Assembly (NCBI RefSeq): GCF_030817215.1
Contig: NZ_JAUSZA010000001.1
Location: forward strand, 884,501-948,500
DNA length: 64,000 bases
Source of the DNA: Paenibacillus sp. V4I3
GTDB lineage: Bacteria > Bacillota > Bacilli > Paenibacillales > NBRC-103111
Reading direction: 5' to 3'
A program made the position numbers and the translations under genes. The notes under the pieces are model-generated. The model ran no database searches. It saw only the letters and a program-made list of their open reading frames with translations, and was not told where the DNA came from. Each line of letters starts with the position of its first letter. The first letter of the stretch is position 1. Positions 1 to 8,819 of the stretch are shown here, piece by piece.

Positions 1-758
1 TTCCAAGGAGCTTGATTAGAACTCCATAATTCATCAAGCCGCATTCGATCTCGCAGTGTATCCATAGGTAACCAAAAACCATCATGCCTAAAACCAGCCA
101 GCTCACCTGATGCGGCTAATTGCTCAAGCGGTCCCCGCTCCCAAATTGTCGAATCTCCTTCAATAAGGTCAAAAACTTTCGGACTCAAGACGAAATAGCC
201 TCCGTTAATCCAACTATCTGCTCCTTGAGGTTTCTCACGGAAACGACGTATCGTGTCATCGTTCATTTCAAGAGCACCGTAACGACCAGGAGGATCAACA
301 GCAGTAAGTGTCGCTAGCTTATGTTGTTTGTAGTGAAATTCAATTAGTTCTGCAATATTTACATCGCTTACTCCATCACCATAGGTGAAACAAAAGGGTT
401 CATTGCCCACATACTTCTGAACTCTCTTTAAACGACCGCCTGTTTGAGTGTCAATGCCTGTGTCAACGAGGGTAACCTTCCATGGTTCACTATAATTATC
501 GTGAATTTCTAGACTATTTTCTCTCAAATCAAAGGTTACATTAGATTGATGCAAATAATAATTGGCAAAATACTCTTTAATAACATAACCCTTATAGCCC
601 AGGCAAATAATAAAATCATTAATTCCATAATGTGAGTAAGACTTCATTATGTGCCATAAGATCGGATTTCCTCCAACTTCAACCATAGGCTTTGGCCTCG
701 TGCTTGTCTCTTCGCTTAACCTAGTTCCCAAACCGCCCGCAAGTATTACCGCTTTCAT
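1..758 (-). CDS. rfbF: Glucose-1-phosphate cytidylyltransferase, 3' end cut by the window edge
   Basis: The enzyme makes CDP-glucose from CTP and glucose 1-phosphate, the first step toward CDP-linked dideoxy or branched sugars used in surface glycans. Translation from the ATG at 758 gives the nucleotidyltransferase signature GGLGTRLSEET near residue 8, then RPKPMVEVGG, a typical substrate-binding stretch, and the family segment FTYGDGVSDV. About 252 residues are visible and the family is close to 257, so only a few C-terminal residues lie outside the window. It starts 13 bases after the stop of the glycosyltransferase gene, so the two are probably one operon. Whether its product feeds flagellin, S-layer or wall glycosylation cannot be told from here. 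Confidence 0.9.
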   Translation of the reverse strand, partial: MKAVILAGGLGTRLSEETSTRPKPMVEVGGNPILWHIMKSYSHYGINDFIICLGYKGYVIKEYFANYYLHQSNVTFDLRENSLEIHDNYSEPWKVTLVDTGIDTQTGGRLKRVQKYVGNEPFCFTYGDGVSDVNIAELIEFHYKQHKLATLTAVDPPGRYGALEMNDDTIRRFREKPQGADSWINGGYFVLSPKVFDLIEGDSTIWERGPLEQLAASGELAGFRHDGFWLPMDTLRDRMRLDELWSSNQAPW

Positions 759-771
759 GTGAACTCCCCTT

Positions 772-2544
772 TTATGACAATGTCGCAGTAATAATATAAT
801 CCAACGTCGATAGCAAACTTTCGGTAGCCTCTTTTTGATTTGCCGCGACTCCAGCTAAATATTTGATAATTTCTTTGTCACCACTAGGCACTTCCTGTGT
901 AACTGCAGTCACACTTTTAATGACCAGCCCTTGCTTAACTAGCATAGAAAGGAATTTTTCTTTGTTCAAGTAAGTGACTTGCGGCTCATTTTCGTTGGAC
1001 AAAACATTTCCAAGGATTAAGTTTGCAACATTTACATAATTAGATCCATTCCTAATTTTAAAAACTAGCTGACCGTGCTTTTTCATCATTGTTACTAGAT
1101 CTGCAACAGTCTGTTCAATACTGTTACACCGTTCAATACCTTCACCATAAATAATATAATCGTATTTTCCGTCCGCAAATAGATGCTTTATATCAGTAAC
1201 CTTTCCGCAAGCAATGCGTTCAGAAACAGTCCTTAGATCAAGTAAATACTTATTATTATCTGTAAAATTATCAATATTTACATTACGTACGCCATACTCA
1301 TTTAGCTTATTTTTCAATTGTAACGGTGTCCCACCGCATCTTGAATTAATTCCAAGTATATTTGCACTTTCTTGTTTATTGGTGATGTCCACAACTGAGA
1401 TAAGGTTTAAATCAAAACTCGCATCATCCCATGCATCAATCCCATACTTCTCAAAAAAGATCTTTCTACTAACTCCAAGTGAATTATTCTTTCTATGATC
1501 TACTTCCGTCGTTATTGAGCCAAAATGATAAGTGAATGTATCCTTTGCAAAAATTAACTTATAACCTGCTCTTCGTATTCTAAAACTCAAATCATCATCC
1601 GCAAATTCTCCAAAGTAAAACTCTGGATCAAAATAGCCAATTTCCTTAAGAAGTTTTGTTCGAACCATTAGCACACAGGGAAGCAGTCTTACTCGCTCTT
1701 CCCATTTGCTTGGGTCCGAATGATTATATTGTTCAGCGAACTGCTGCATTTCTTCCAAATTGCTATAATTCCCTTGTATCATCTGATGGTTGCTTATGTT
1801 GCTTCCTCCAGGAGACACAAAACCAATTTTGTCGTCAGACTCTATACAAGTTAATAAGTTATCCATCCAACGTGTTGTAAAAATGAAATCGTTACATACA
1901 CTTGCCGTATACTTACCTTCAGCTGCTTTCATGCCTATATTGAAGCCATTAACTGGCCCTACATTCTCGTCCAAGTGAATTTTCTTCTTGTTTGGCAGGC
2001 TATCAAAATATTCTCTTGTTCCATCGGAAGATCCATTATTCACTGTAATTAATTCAAAATTGATATGCGAAGTATATTTATAGATGCTTTCGACTGCTAA
2101 CTTCGTGTAGTCCAAATGATTATAAGCAAGTAATACAATACTTACGAGTGGTCTACTGTTTTCAGATAAATGCACAGGTGCAGCGGAGGTTGCATCCTCT
2201 TTTAATAATGCAATTGTTTCTTCGATATGGCCTCTTAGAGATTCTTCATTTAATACGCCTAATGCTTTAGAATAGTAACCTAATGCTAGATGCCGAAAAT
2301 CTTGAATTTGGTATAAGTACGCTAAATTGTAAAGTAAATCGAAATGATAGGAATTAATCTGGAGACCACTTAAAAGAATATGCTCAGCATCCTCTAAACA
2401 ATTTTCAGTTATGGCAATAACTGATTTCATAGATATCAGCTCAACGTCATGCTTTTCTGAACGTTCCAACTCTTGAATTAACTGCTTAGCATCATTCATA
2501 TTTCCGGATTCAATATAATGTTTGATTACTTCCTTTGTATGCAC
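772..2544 (-). CDS. Family 2 glycosyltransferase with N-terminal helical repeats and C-terminal methyltransferase-like region
   Basis: Three parts are visible. Residues 1-115 are helical and TPR-like. A GT2 catalytic domain starts near residue 133 (SIVLLAYNH, then VNNGSSDGT and later FADDDLSFRIRRAGY). The C-terminal 190 residues resemble a degenerate class I methyltransferase (YDYIIYGEGIERC, MMKKHGQLVFKIR). It probably adds a sugar to a surface glycan or protein; the acceptor is unknown. The longest open frame begins at a TTG at 2565 that has no ribosome-binding site. I chose the GTG at 2544 because GGAG sits 8 bases upstream of it. The gene directly precedes rfbF. The methyltransferase assignment is weak and rests on fold-like patterns only. 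Confidence 0.85.
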   Translation of the reverse strand: MHTKEVIKHYIESGNMNDAKQLIQELERSEKHDVELISMKSVIAITENCLEDAEHILLSGLQINSYHFDLLYNLAYLYQIQDFRHLALGYYSKALGVLNEESLRGHIEETIALLKEDATSAAPVHLSENSRPLVSIVLLAYNHLDYTKLAVESIYKYTSHINFELITVNNGSSDGTREYFDSLPNKKKIHLDENVGPVNGFNIGMKAAEGKYTASVCNDFIFTTRWMDNLLTCIESDDKIGFVSPGGSNISNHQMIQGNYSNLEEMQQFAEQYNHSDPSKWEERVRLLPCVLMVRTKLLKEIGYFDPEFYFGEFADDDLSFRIRRAGYKLIFAKDTFTYHFGSITTEVDHRKNNSLGVSRKIFFEKYGIDAWDDASFDLNLISVVDITNKQESANILGINSRCGGTPLQLKNKLNEYGVRNVNIDNFTDNNKYLLDLRTVSERIACGKVTDIKHLFADGKYDYIIYGEGIERCNSIEQTVADLVTMMKKHGQLVFKIRNGSNYVNVANLILGNVLSNENEPQVTYLNKEKFLSMLVKQGLVIKSVTAVTQEVPSGDKEIIKYLAGVAANQKEATESLLSTLDYIITATLS

Positions 2545-2763
2545 CGGGGATTCTCCGTTTCTCAAAAAAATTTGAACGACATATATGAAAATTACAACTA
2601 TACTATTAAGTTACCATTTATATCGACATTTTTCGATAAATCATAAAGCTTATTTACCTAAATAAAAACTGGTAAATTGAAAAGAAGCAAAGCCATCGTC
2701 AATTTTCAAACTCCCTTCCATCTACCATTACCAAAGAGGAATTTCTTTTTGTTTGTTTTAAAT

Positions 2764-2816
2764 AAAAGGGACTGGTCCTAAGGTCTATTTCTAGACCTTT
2801 TTGGACAGCCCCTTTT
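2764..2816 (-). terminator. Rho-independent terminator after the first vWA-IPT gene
   Basis: On the minus strand a long imperfect hairpin, GGGGCTGTCC...GGACCAGTCCC with an inner GGTCT/AGACC stem, is followed by TTTTATTT. It begins about 10 bases after the stop of the vWA-IPT gene. The same hairpin, slightly diverged, follows the paralogue at 8759-8811, so it was duplicated with the gene. Confidence 0.85.
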
Positions 2817-2825
2817 CTATTTCTT

Positions 2826-5800
2826 TTATTTATACTCGTATTGAACTACAGAACTTTGTTGGCCATCTGGATTTACTATCTTTACTGCTACAAAACCTAG
2901 GGTTCCCGCTGGAACTCTTATTTTAAGTCTTAGGTCGGAGTAGTAAGTCAATAATGGAACTTCCGTAGATCCAAAATATAGTTTTAGATTTGGTGAAAAT
3001 CCGGTTCCATCAATGTATAAAATTTCTCCGCCTGCTACAGTTCCGCTAGTTGCACTCAACTTGGTAATTACTGGGGCAGGAGTTGGGGGCGGTGCATCAT
3101 ACGTAAATGCAGAAGTCGCGGTTGCTCCTCCTGGGTTTGTGAATACAAGTGGTAATGATCCAGATACAGTACTGCTAGGCGTAATAATTTTGATTCTAGT
3201 GGTTCCATAATAGGAAGAGATAGGCACGGATTGGCCATTTAGTTTAACAGTCATATTGGGATCAAAGTTAGTTCCATCTATATAAACTATAGTTCCTCCC
3301 GCTAATGGTCCATGATTTGGCGTCAAGTTAGTTATAGTAGGAACAGGTAGTTCATAAGTGTAGCCTTGTACAAAAGTAAAGCTTTGTCCATCTGGATTGG
3401 TAATTTTGACATCCACAGTCCCTAAATTAGCAGATGATGGTGCAGTCACGCTCACTTTTGTTGCACTTGTAAAAGTTATTAGGTTTACAGTCGTATTTCC
3501 AAATGTTACTGTGGCACCCTGCTGAAAACCTGTTCCATTAATAACAATGAGCTCTCCACCAGGCATAAGCCCTTTATTGGGAGTCAAAGTATTAATCTGC
3601 GGAGCCGGCAATGGAGCAGGCGCAAGATATGTGTAGCCTTTTGCTAATGTTCCCTCTTGACTATCCGGATTCACCGCTTTTACATCTACTTGTCCAGCAA
3701 TTGTGGATGAAGGAGCAGACACTTTCAACCGTGACGCAGAATAATAGGTAAGTACGTTGGCCTGATTACTTCCAAAATAAATCTTCACTCCATTTACGAA
3801 GTTTTGTCCGTCAATATAGATAATCTCTCCTCCAATTTTTTCACCGCTATTCGGAGTTAGCGTTGTAACAACCGGAGCAGCTGGCGGAGGTGGTGCAATA
3901 AACGTATATCCTGAAGCCAATGTGGTTTCTTGTCCGTCTGGATTCACCACTTTTACATCTACAGGTCCAGCTAATGTCGATGCAGGCGACACGACTTTAA
4001 TTCTTGAACTTGAATAAAACGTACTAACAGGAACTTGTGTTGATCCGAAGAACAAATTCATCCCTTGAACAAAGTTTGCGCCATTAATATATAGGATATC
4101 TCCTCCGGCTATAGGACCAGAATTAGGAGAAATATCTGTAATACTCGGTGCTTGTTGAACAGGCAATGGATTGTAAGTAAATCCACCTGCCAATGTTGCA
4201 GATGTATTATCAGGATTAACTACTTTTACATCAACAGTTCCTGCATTTGCTACTTTGGGTGAAGTTACTTTTATTTTCTGACCAGAATAATAAGTAGCGA
4301 CAGGTGCCTCATCGTTACCGAAGTAAACTTTCAGGCCGCTTTCGAATTTAGTTCCGACAATATAAACAATGTCTCCGCCGCTTACTAAACCAGCATTTGG
4401 AGTAACTGATTGTATTTCTAATTTTTCTACCGGAGGTGCAATAAATGTATATCCTCCGGTCAATGTAACTTGTTGTCCATCTGGGTTCACTACTCTTACA
4501 TCTACAGTTCCAGCTGGTGCTGAAGGAGTAGTTAATGTAATTTTTGTTGATTGAACTGTATCTACAGTTACTACATTTGAACCGAAGTATACTTTTACTC
4601 CGTCTACAAAATCACTTCCGTTGATAGTTACCGCTTCTCCTCCTAGAGTTGAGCCGCTATTAGGCGTTATTTGGCTAACAGCCGGCGTTGCTGGAGGTGC
4701 AATAAATGTATATCCTCCGGTCAATGTAGCTTGTTGTCCATCCGGGTTCACTACTCTTACATCTACTGCTCCAGCTGGTGCTGAAGGCGTTTTTAATGTA
4801 ATTTGTGTGGATGAAACTGTACCTACAGGTACTACATTTGAACCGAAGTATACTTTTACTCCGGCTACAAAATCACTTCCGTTGATTGTTACCGCTTCTC
4901 CTCCTAGAGTTGAGCCGCTATTTGGCGTTATTTGGCTAAAAGCCGGCGCCGCTGGAGGTGCAATGAATGTATATCCTCCGGTCAATGTAACTTGTTGACC
5001 ATCTGGGTTCACTACTCTTACATCCACAGCTCCAGCTGGTGCTGAAGGAGTAGTTAATGAAATTTTTGTTGATTGAACTGTATCTACAGTTACTACATTT
5101 GAACCGAAGTATACTTTTACTCCGTCTACAAAATCACTTCCGTTGATTGTTACCGCTTCTCCTCCTAGAGTTGAGCCGCTATTTGGCGTTATTTGGCTAA
5201 AAGCCGGCGCCGCTGGAGGTGCAATGAATGTATATCCTCCGGTCAATGTAACTTGTTGACCATCTGGGTTCACTACTCTTACATCCACAGCTCCAGCTGG
5301 TGCTGAAGGAGTAGTTAATGAAATTTTTGTTGATTGAACTGTATCTACAGTTACTACATTTGAACCGAAGTATACTTTTACTCCGTCTACAAAATCACTT
5401 CCGTTGATAGTTACCGCTTCTCCTCCTAGAGTTGAGCCGCTATTAGGCGTTATTTGGCTAACAGCCGGCGCTGCTGGAGGTGCAATAAATGTATATCCTC
5501 CGGTCAATGTAGCTTGTTGTCCATCCGGGTTCACTACTCTTACATCTACAGCTCCAGCTGGTGCTGAAGGCGTTTTTAATGTAATTTGTGTGGATGAAAC
5601 TGTATCTACAGGTACTACATTTGAACCGAAGTATACTTTTACTCCGTCCACAAAATTACTTCCGTTGATAGTTACCGCTTCTCCTCCTAGAGTTGAGCCG
5701 CTATTAGGCGTTATTTGGCTAACAGCCGGCGCTGCTGGAGGTGCAATAAATGTATATCCTCCGGTCAATGTAGCTTGTTGTCCATCCGGGTTCACTACTC

Positions 5801-8360
5801 TTACATCTACAGCTCCAGCTGGTGCTGAAGGCGTTTTTAATGTAATTTGTGTGGATGAAACTGTATCTACAGGTACTACATTTGAACCGAAGTATACTTT
5901 TACTCCGTCCACAAAATTACTTCCGCTGATTGTTACCGCTTCTCCTCCTAGAGTTGAGCCGCTATTTGGCGTTATTTGGCTAAAAGCCGGCGCCGCTGGA
6001 GGTGCAATGAATGTATATCCTCCGGTCAATGTAACTTGTTGACCATCTGGGTTCACTACTCTTACATCCACAGCTCCAGCTGGTGCTGAAGGAGTAGTTA
6101 ATGAAATTTTTGTTGATTGAACTGTATCTACAGTTACTACATTTGAACCGAAGTATACTTTTACTCCGTCTACAAAATCACTTCCGTTGATTGTTACCGC
6201 TTCTCCTCCTAGAGTTGAGCCGCTATTTGGCGTTATTTGGCTAATAGCCGGCGCCGCTGGAGGTGCAATGAATGTATATCCTCCGGTCAATGTAACTTGT
6301 TGACCATCTGGGTTCACTACTCTTACATCCACAGCTCCAGCTGGTGCTGAAGGAGTAGTTAATGAAATTTTTGTTGATTGAACTGTATCTACAGTTACTA
6401 CATTTGAACCGAAGTATACTTTTACTCCGTCTACAAAATCACTTCCGTTGATTGTTACCGCTTCTCCTCCTAGAGTTGAGCCGCTATTTGGCGTTATTTG
6501 GCTAACAGCCGGCGCCGCTGGAGGTGCAATGAATGTATATCCTCCGGTCAATGTAACTTGTTGACCATCTGGGTTCACTACTCTTACATCCACAGCTCCA
6601 GCTGGTGCTGAAGGAGTAGTTAATGAAATTTTTGTTGATTGAACTGTATCTACAGTTACTACATTTGAACCGAAGTATACTTTTACTCCGTCTACAAAAT
6701 CACTTCCGTTGATTGTTACCGCTTCTCCTCCTAGAGTTGAGCCGCTATTTGGCGTTATTTGGCTAACAGCCGGCGCCGCTGGTGGAGCTGGAGGTGCAAT
6801 AAATGTATATCCTCCGGTCAATGTAACTTGTTGACCATCTGAATTCACTACTTTTACATCAACAGCTCCAGCTGGCGCCGAAGGAGTTGTTAATGTAATT
6901 TGTGTGGATGAAACTGTACCTACAGGTACTAAGTTTGAACCGAAGTATACTTTTACTCCGTCTACAAAATTACTTCCGCTGATAGTTACCGCTTCTCCTC
7001 CTTTTATCGATCCGGAATTAGGAGTTATAGCAGTAATCTGAGGTGCAGATAAAATATAGCTGTAATTCGTTGTTGCCTTCTGGTTATCTGGATTTGTAAC
7101 TGTAACAGTGACTGAGCCTGGGTTCCCTGAAGGTACCGTCGCCGTAATTCTTGTACTGCTTATAACCTGAACATTGGTCGCGCTAACAGCACCGAATGAA
7201 ACTGTGGCTCCTGTTCTAAACTTACTTCCGTTGATTGTGACTGTTTCCCCTCCAATAGGACTTCCACTATTATTAACTATAGATGTTATTACTGGAGCTG
7301 AGAATATCACATTCAGATTAGCATTTGGTATTAATTTTAAACGGGAAGCACCTGCATAATCTAAGTAAGATATATTCGAAGTTGCAGTTGCTACTGGCAA
7401 ACTTCCTGTTTTATTAGGATCTCTTGGTTTAATTCTGTATTTAAACACAAGATCATTATTATTTAATTCTTGGATTTTCCATGTAAGTGTGTTTCCTGAA
7501 ACGGTTGGTTTCAAACTATTATTATCATAGGATCCCGATACGATGTCGAAATCCGGCGATACGGTATCCGTGACAACAACATTAAAAGCGCTTTCTATGC
7601 CGGTTTCTTTAACTATATTGGCATAAATCTCCGGCAGCCCTGAAGTTCCAAGGACGAAATGGTGAAACTGTGGCGTTGAGGCCAATTCTTCTAATCGAAT
7701 ATTAGGTTTACTAGTTTCTGGGTTATCGTTGGGCGATAACAAGGCAATTGTATAGAAAACTATACCTGCATTCTTGGCTGCTTGAGCCTTCTGTAATGCG
7801 TTATCATAAGGATTTTGAGTAGCATCTGTCATAATAATAATAACAGGTTGCGCTTCAGGGCGATGGTTAGCTAAAGCAATAGTTGCCAGATCAATAGCAT
7901 TTCCAGTATCGCTCGCACCGTTAGCAGTTAATCGGTCTATGTAATTTTTTGTAGCTGTCTTATCAGTAGATAAAGGGAGTGTATTTGTCTTTTGTTTATT
8001 ACTGAAATCTACGATTCCAATCCGATCCTTACTAAAATCAATCAGATCAATAAAACCTTTTGCTGAACTTTTAGCTGCTGTAATTTTAGTGACACCACTA
8101 CCATAGCCTGAATTCATGCTTCCTGATTTATCTATAACTAAAATAATGTCTTTTGGTCTATTACCTAGGGGTACACCTTTTAGATTTATATTTACTTCCG
8201 CATCTTGCTCTGTAGTTATCGTAGTTGGGTTCACAGTTTTTGAAACAGAAACATAATCATTCACTGCTGCGTTCGCTTGAGTTGCAAATGAAGTAGGGAT
8301 TCCATTAACAGCTAATAAAAAAGCTAACGCGAGAAAAACAATCTTATGAATTCTTCTCAT
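2826..8360 (-). CDS. Giant secreted vWA protein with 17 IPT/TIG repeats, preceded by a c-di-GMP riboswitch
   Basis: The 1844-residue protein has a signal peptide (residues 1 to about 32, ending in AxA) and a vWA domain (about 70-250) with the MIDAS start DKSGSM at 77-82. The third MIDAS motif reads MTDA rather than the usual MTDG. A linker beta region of about 100 residues follows, then 17 IPT/TIG immunoglobulin-like repeats to the end. Repeats 3-11 are nearly identical 87-residue units. There is no LPxTG, SLH or C-terminal membrane segment, so its attachment to the cell is unexplained. The architecture suggests an adhesin or matrix protein. The leader carries a class I c-di-GMP riboswitch and a terminator hairpin, so expression should follow c-di-GMP. 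It is a tandem paralogue of the gene at 8820-12020, with closely similar ends. The adhesive role is inference. Confidence 0.9.
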   Translation of the reverse strand: MRRIHKIVFLALAFLLAVNGIPTSFATQANAAVNDYVSVSKTVNPTTITTEQDAEVNINLKGVPLGNRPKDIILVIDKSGSMNSGYGSGVTKITAAKSSAKGFIDLIDFSKDRIGIVDFSNKQKTNTLPLSTDKTATKNYIDRLTANGASDTGNAIDLATIALANHRPEAQPVIIIMTDATQNPYDNALQKAQAAKNAGIVFYTIALLSPNDNPETSKPNIRLEELASTPQFHHFVLGTSGLPEIYANIVKETGIESAFNVVVTDTVSPDFDIVSGSYDNNSLKPTVSGNTLTWKIQELNNNDLVFKYRIKPRDPNKTGSLPVATATSNISYLDYAGASRLKLIPNANLNVIFSAPVITSIVNNSGSPIGGETVTINGSKFRTGATVSFGAVSATNVQVISSTRITATVPSGNPGSVTVTVTNPDNQKATTNYSYILSAPQITAITPNSGSIKGGEAVTISGSNFVDGVKVYFGSNLVPVGTVSSTQITLTTPSAPAGAVDVKVVNSDGQQVTLTGGYTFIAPPAPPAAPAVSQITPNSGSTLGGEAVTINGSDFVDGVKVYFGSNVVTVDTVQSTKISLTTPSAPAGAVDVRVVNPDGQQVTLTGGYTFIAPPAAPAVSQITPNSGSTLGGEAVTINGSDFVDGVKVYFGSNVVTVDTVQSTKISLTTPSAPAGAVDVRVVNPDGQQVTLTGGYTFIAPPAAPAISQITPNSGSTLGGEAVTINGSDFVDGVKVYFGSNVVTVDTVQSTKISLTTPSAPAGAVDVRVVNPDGQQVTLTGGYTFIAPPAAPAFSQITPNSGSTLGGEAVTISGSNFVDGVKVYFGSNVVPVDTVSSTQITLKTPSAPAGAVDVRVVNPDGQQATLTGGYTFIAPPAAPAVSQITPNSGSTLGGEAVTINGSNFVDGVKVYFGSNVVPVDTVSSTQITLKTPSAPAGAVDVRVVNPDGQQATLTGGYTFIAPPAAPAVSQITPNSGSTLGGEAVTINGSDFVDGVKVYFGSNVVTVDTVQSTKISLTTPSAPAGAVDVRVVNPDGQQVTLTGGYTFIAPPAAPAFSQITPNSGSTLGGEAVTINGSDFVDGVKVYFGSNVVTVDTVQSTKISLTTPSAPAGAVDVRVVNPDGQQVTLTGGYTFIAPPAAPAFSQITPNSGSTLGGEAVTINGSDFVAGVKVYFGSNVVPVGTVSSTQITLKTPSAPAGAVDVRVVNPDGQQATLTGGYTFIAPPATPAVSQITPNSGSTLGGEAVTINGSDFVDGVKVYFGSNVVTVDTVQSTKITLTTPSAPAGTVDVRVVNPDGQQVTLTGGYTFIAPPVEKLEIQSVTPNAGLVSGGDIVYIVGTKFESGLKVYFGNDEAPVATYYSGQKIKVTSPKVANAGTVDVKVVNPDNTSATLAGGFTYNPLPVQQAPSITDISPNSGPIAGGDILYINGANFVQGMNLFFGSTQVPVSTFYSSSRIKVVSPASTLAGPVDVKVVNPDGQETTLASGYTFIAPPPPAAPVVTTLTPNSGEKIGGEIIYIDGQNFVNGVKIYFGSNQANVLTYYSASRLKVSAPSSTIAGQVDVKAVNPDSQEGTLAKGYTYLAPAPLPAPQINTLTPNKGLMPGGELIVINGTGFQQGATVTFGNTTVNLITFTSATKVSVTAPSSANLGTVDVKITNPDGQSFTFVQGYTYELPVPTITNLTPNHGPLAGGTIVYIDGTNFDPNMTVKLNGQSVPISSYYGTTRIKIITPSSTVSGSLPLVFTNPGGATATSAFTYDAPPPTPAPVITKLSATSGTVAGGEILYIDGTGFSPNLKLYFGSTEVPLLTYYSDLRLKIRVPAGTLGFVAVKIVNPDGQQSSVVQYEYK
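4434..6789. repeat. Nine tandem 261-bp repeats inside the vWA-IPT gene
   Basis: Nine copies of a 261-bp unit (87 codons, one IPT/TIG domain) lie head to tail in frame. The landmark TCCTAG recurs at 4641, 4902, 5163, 5424, 5685, 5946, 6207, 6468 and 6729, exactly 261 bp apart. Copies fall into two sequence types that are interleaved: one encodes VTVDTVQSTK, the other VPV(D/G)TVSSTQ. That pattern points to unequal crossing-over or conversion. Copy number may vary between strains. Confidence 0.95.
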
Positions 8361-8383
8361 TATTCTTCCTCCTTTTTATATTT

Positions 8384-8418
8384 AAAAAAAATAAAAACAA
8401 TAGCAGATTGCTATTGTT
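8384..8418 (-). terminator. Intrinsic terminator of the c-di-GMP riboswitch expression platform, gene 1
   Basis: On the minus strand the hairpin AACAATAGCA-ATC-TGCTATTGTT is followed by TTTATTTTTTTT. It lies between the c-di-GMP aptamer and the ribosome-binding site AGGAGGA of the vWA-IPT gene. It is therefore a leader terminator that must be bypassed for expression. Confidence 0.88.
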
Positions 8419-8431
8419 TAAAAAAACTTAA

Positions 8432-8520
8432 ACTCTGCAACCTGGCGATCTTAATAGTTTCTTAGTCCTATTGAAGACCCATGGCTTTGCGTCCCTATAT
8501 TTCTATAGGTTTGCCAAATA
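8432..8520 (-). promoter_or_regulatory. Class I cyclic di-GMP riboswitch (GEMM-I) upstream of vWA-IPT gene 1
   Basis: The minus strand shows the class I aptamer in order. GGCAAACC comes first, then the P2 stem CCTATA-GAAA-TATAGG with a GNRA tetraloop. The signature GGGACGCAAAGCC follows, then a second arm with GGGTCTTCAATAGGACTAAG, and the closing GATCGCCAGGTTGC. These match the Firmicutes GEMM-I consensus as I know it. A terminator hairpin follows 14 bases downstream, so control is probably by transcription termination. Whether ligand turns the gene on or off is not settled by the sequence. Confidence 0.92.
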
Positions 8521-8555
8521 TTTTATTGTAATAGTTCTAACGTACTATGAACTTA

Positions 8556-8584
8556 ATTATATGTCGAATTTCTATTATTTTCAA
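8556..8584 (-). promoter_or_regulatory. Sigma-A-type promoter of vWA-IPT gene 1
   Basis: TTGAAA (8584-8579) and TATAAT (8561-8556) are separated by 17 bases on the minus strand. They lie about 40 bases ahead of the c-di-GMP aptamer. Position and spacing fit the promoter of the riboswitch transcript. The rest of the 8361-8819 gap is AT-rich with no further gene. Confidence 0.75.
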
Positions 8585-8758
8585 TTAATTTCTTATATTT
8601 CCCCTAATATTTTCATATATTATTACTTATGATTGTTTATAAAATATCCCGTATGTTGGAATCAAGTCACTTTTTGAAATATTTGCATTAACACATTATT
8701 CTCCATATCATATATCCCCAAATTTTCTAAGAGGAATTTCTTTGATTTGTTTTTAAAT

Positions 8759-8811
8759 AAAAGGGACTGATCCTAAGGTCAATTTCAGACCTTTTTGGAC
8801 AGCCCCTTTTT
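8759..8811 (-). terminator. Rho-independent terminator after the second vWA-IPT gene
   Basis: The minus-strand hairpin GGGGCTGTCC...GGATCAGTCCC with an inner GGTCT/GACC stem is followed by TTTTATTT. It lies 9 bases after the stop of the gene at 8820 and is a diverged copy of the one at 2764-2816. Confidence 0.82.
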
Positions 8812-8819
8812 TATTTCTT

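Noticed and set aside
5404..6042. Plus-strand open frames opposite the IPT repeats, S-layer genes and csaB
   Set aside because: They mirror the repeats or composition of the minus-strand genes, lack ribosome-binding sites and have no family features.
4434..6789. Regular repeats that might suggest a CRISPR array
   Set aside because: Units are 261 bp, contiguous and in frame with an IPT protein; there are no short repeats with unique spacers.
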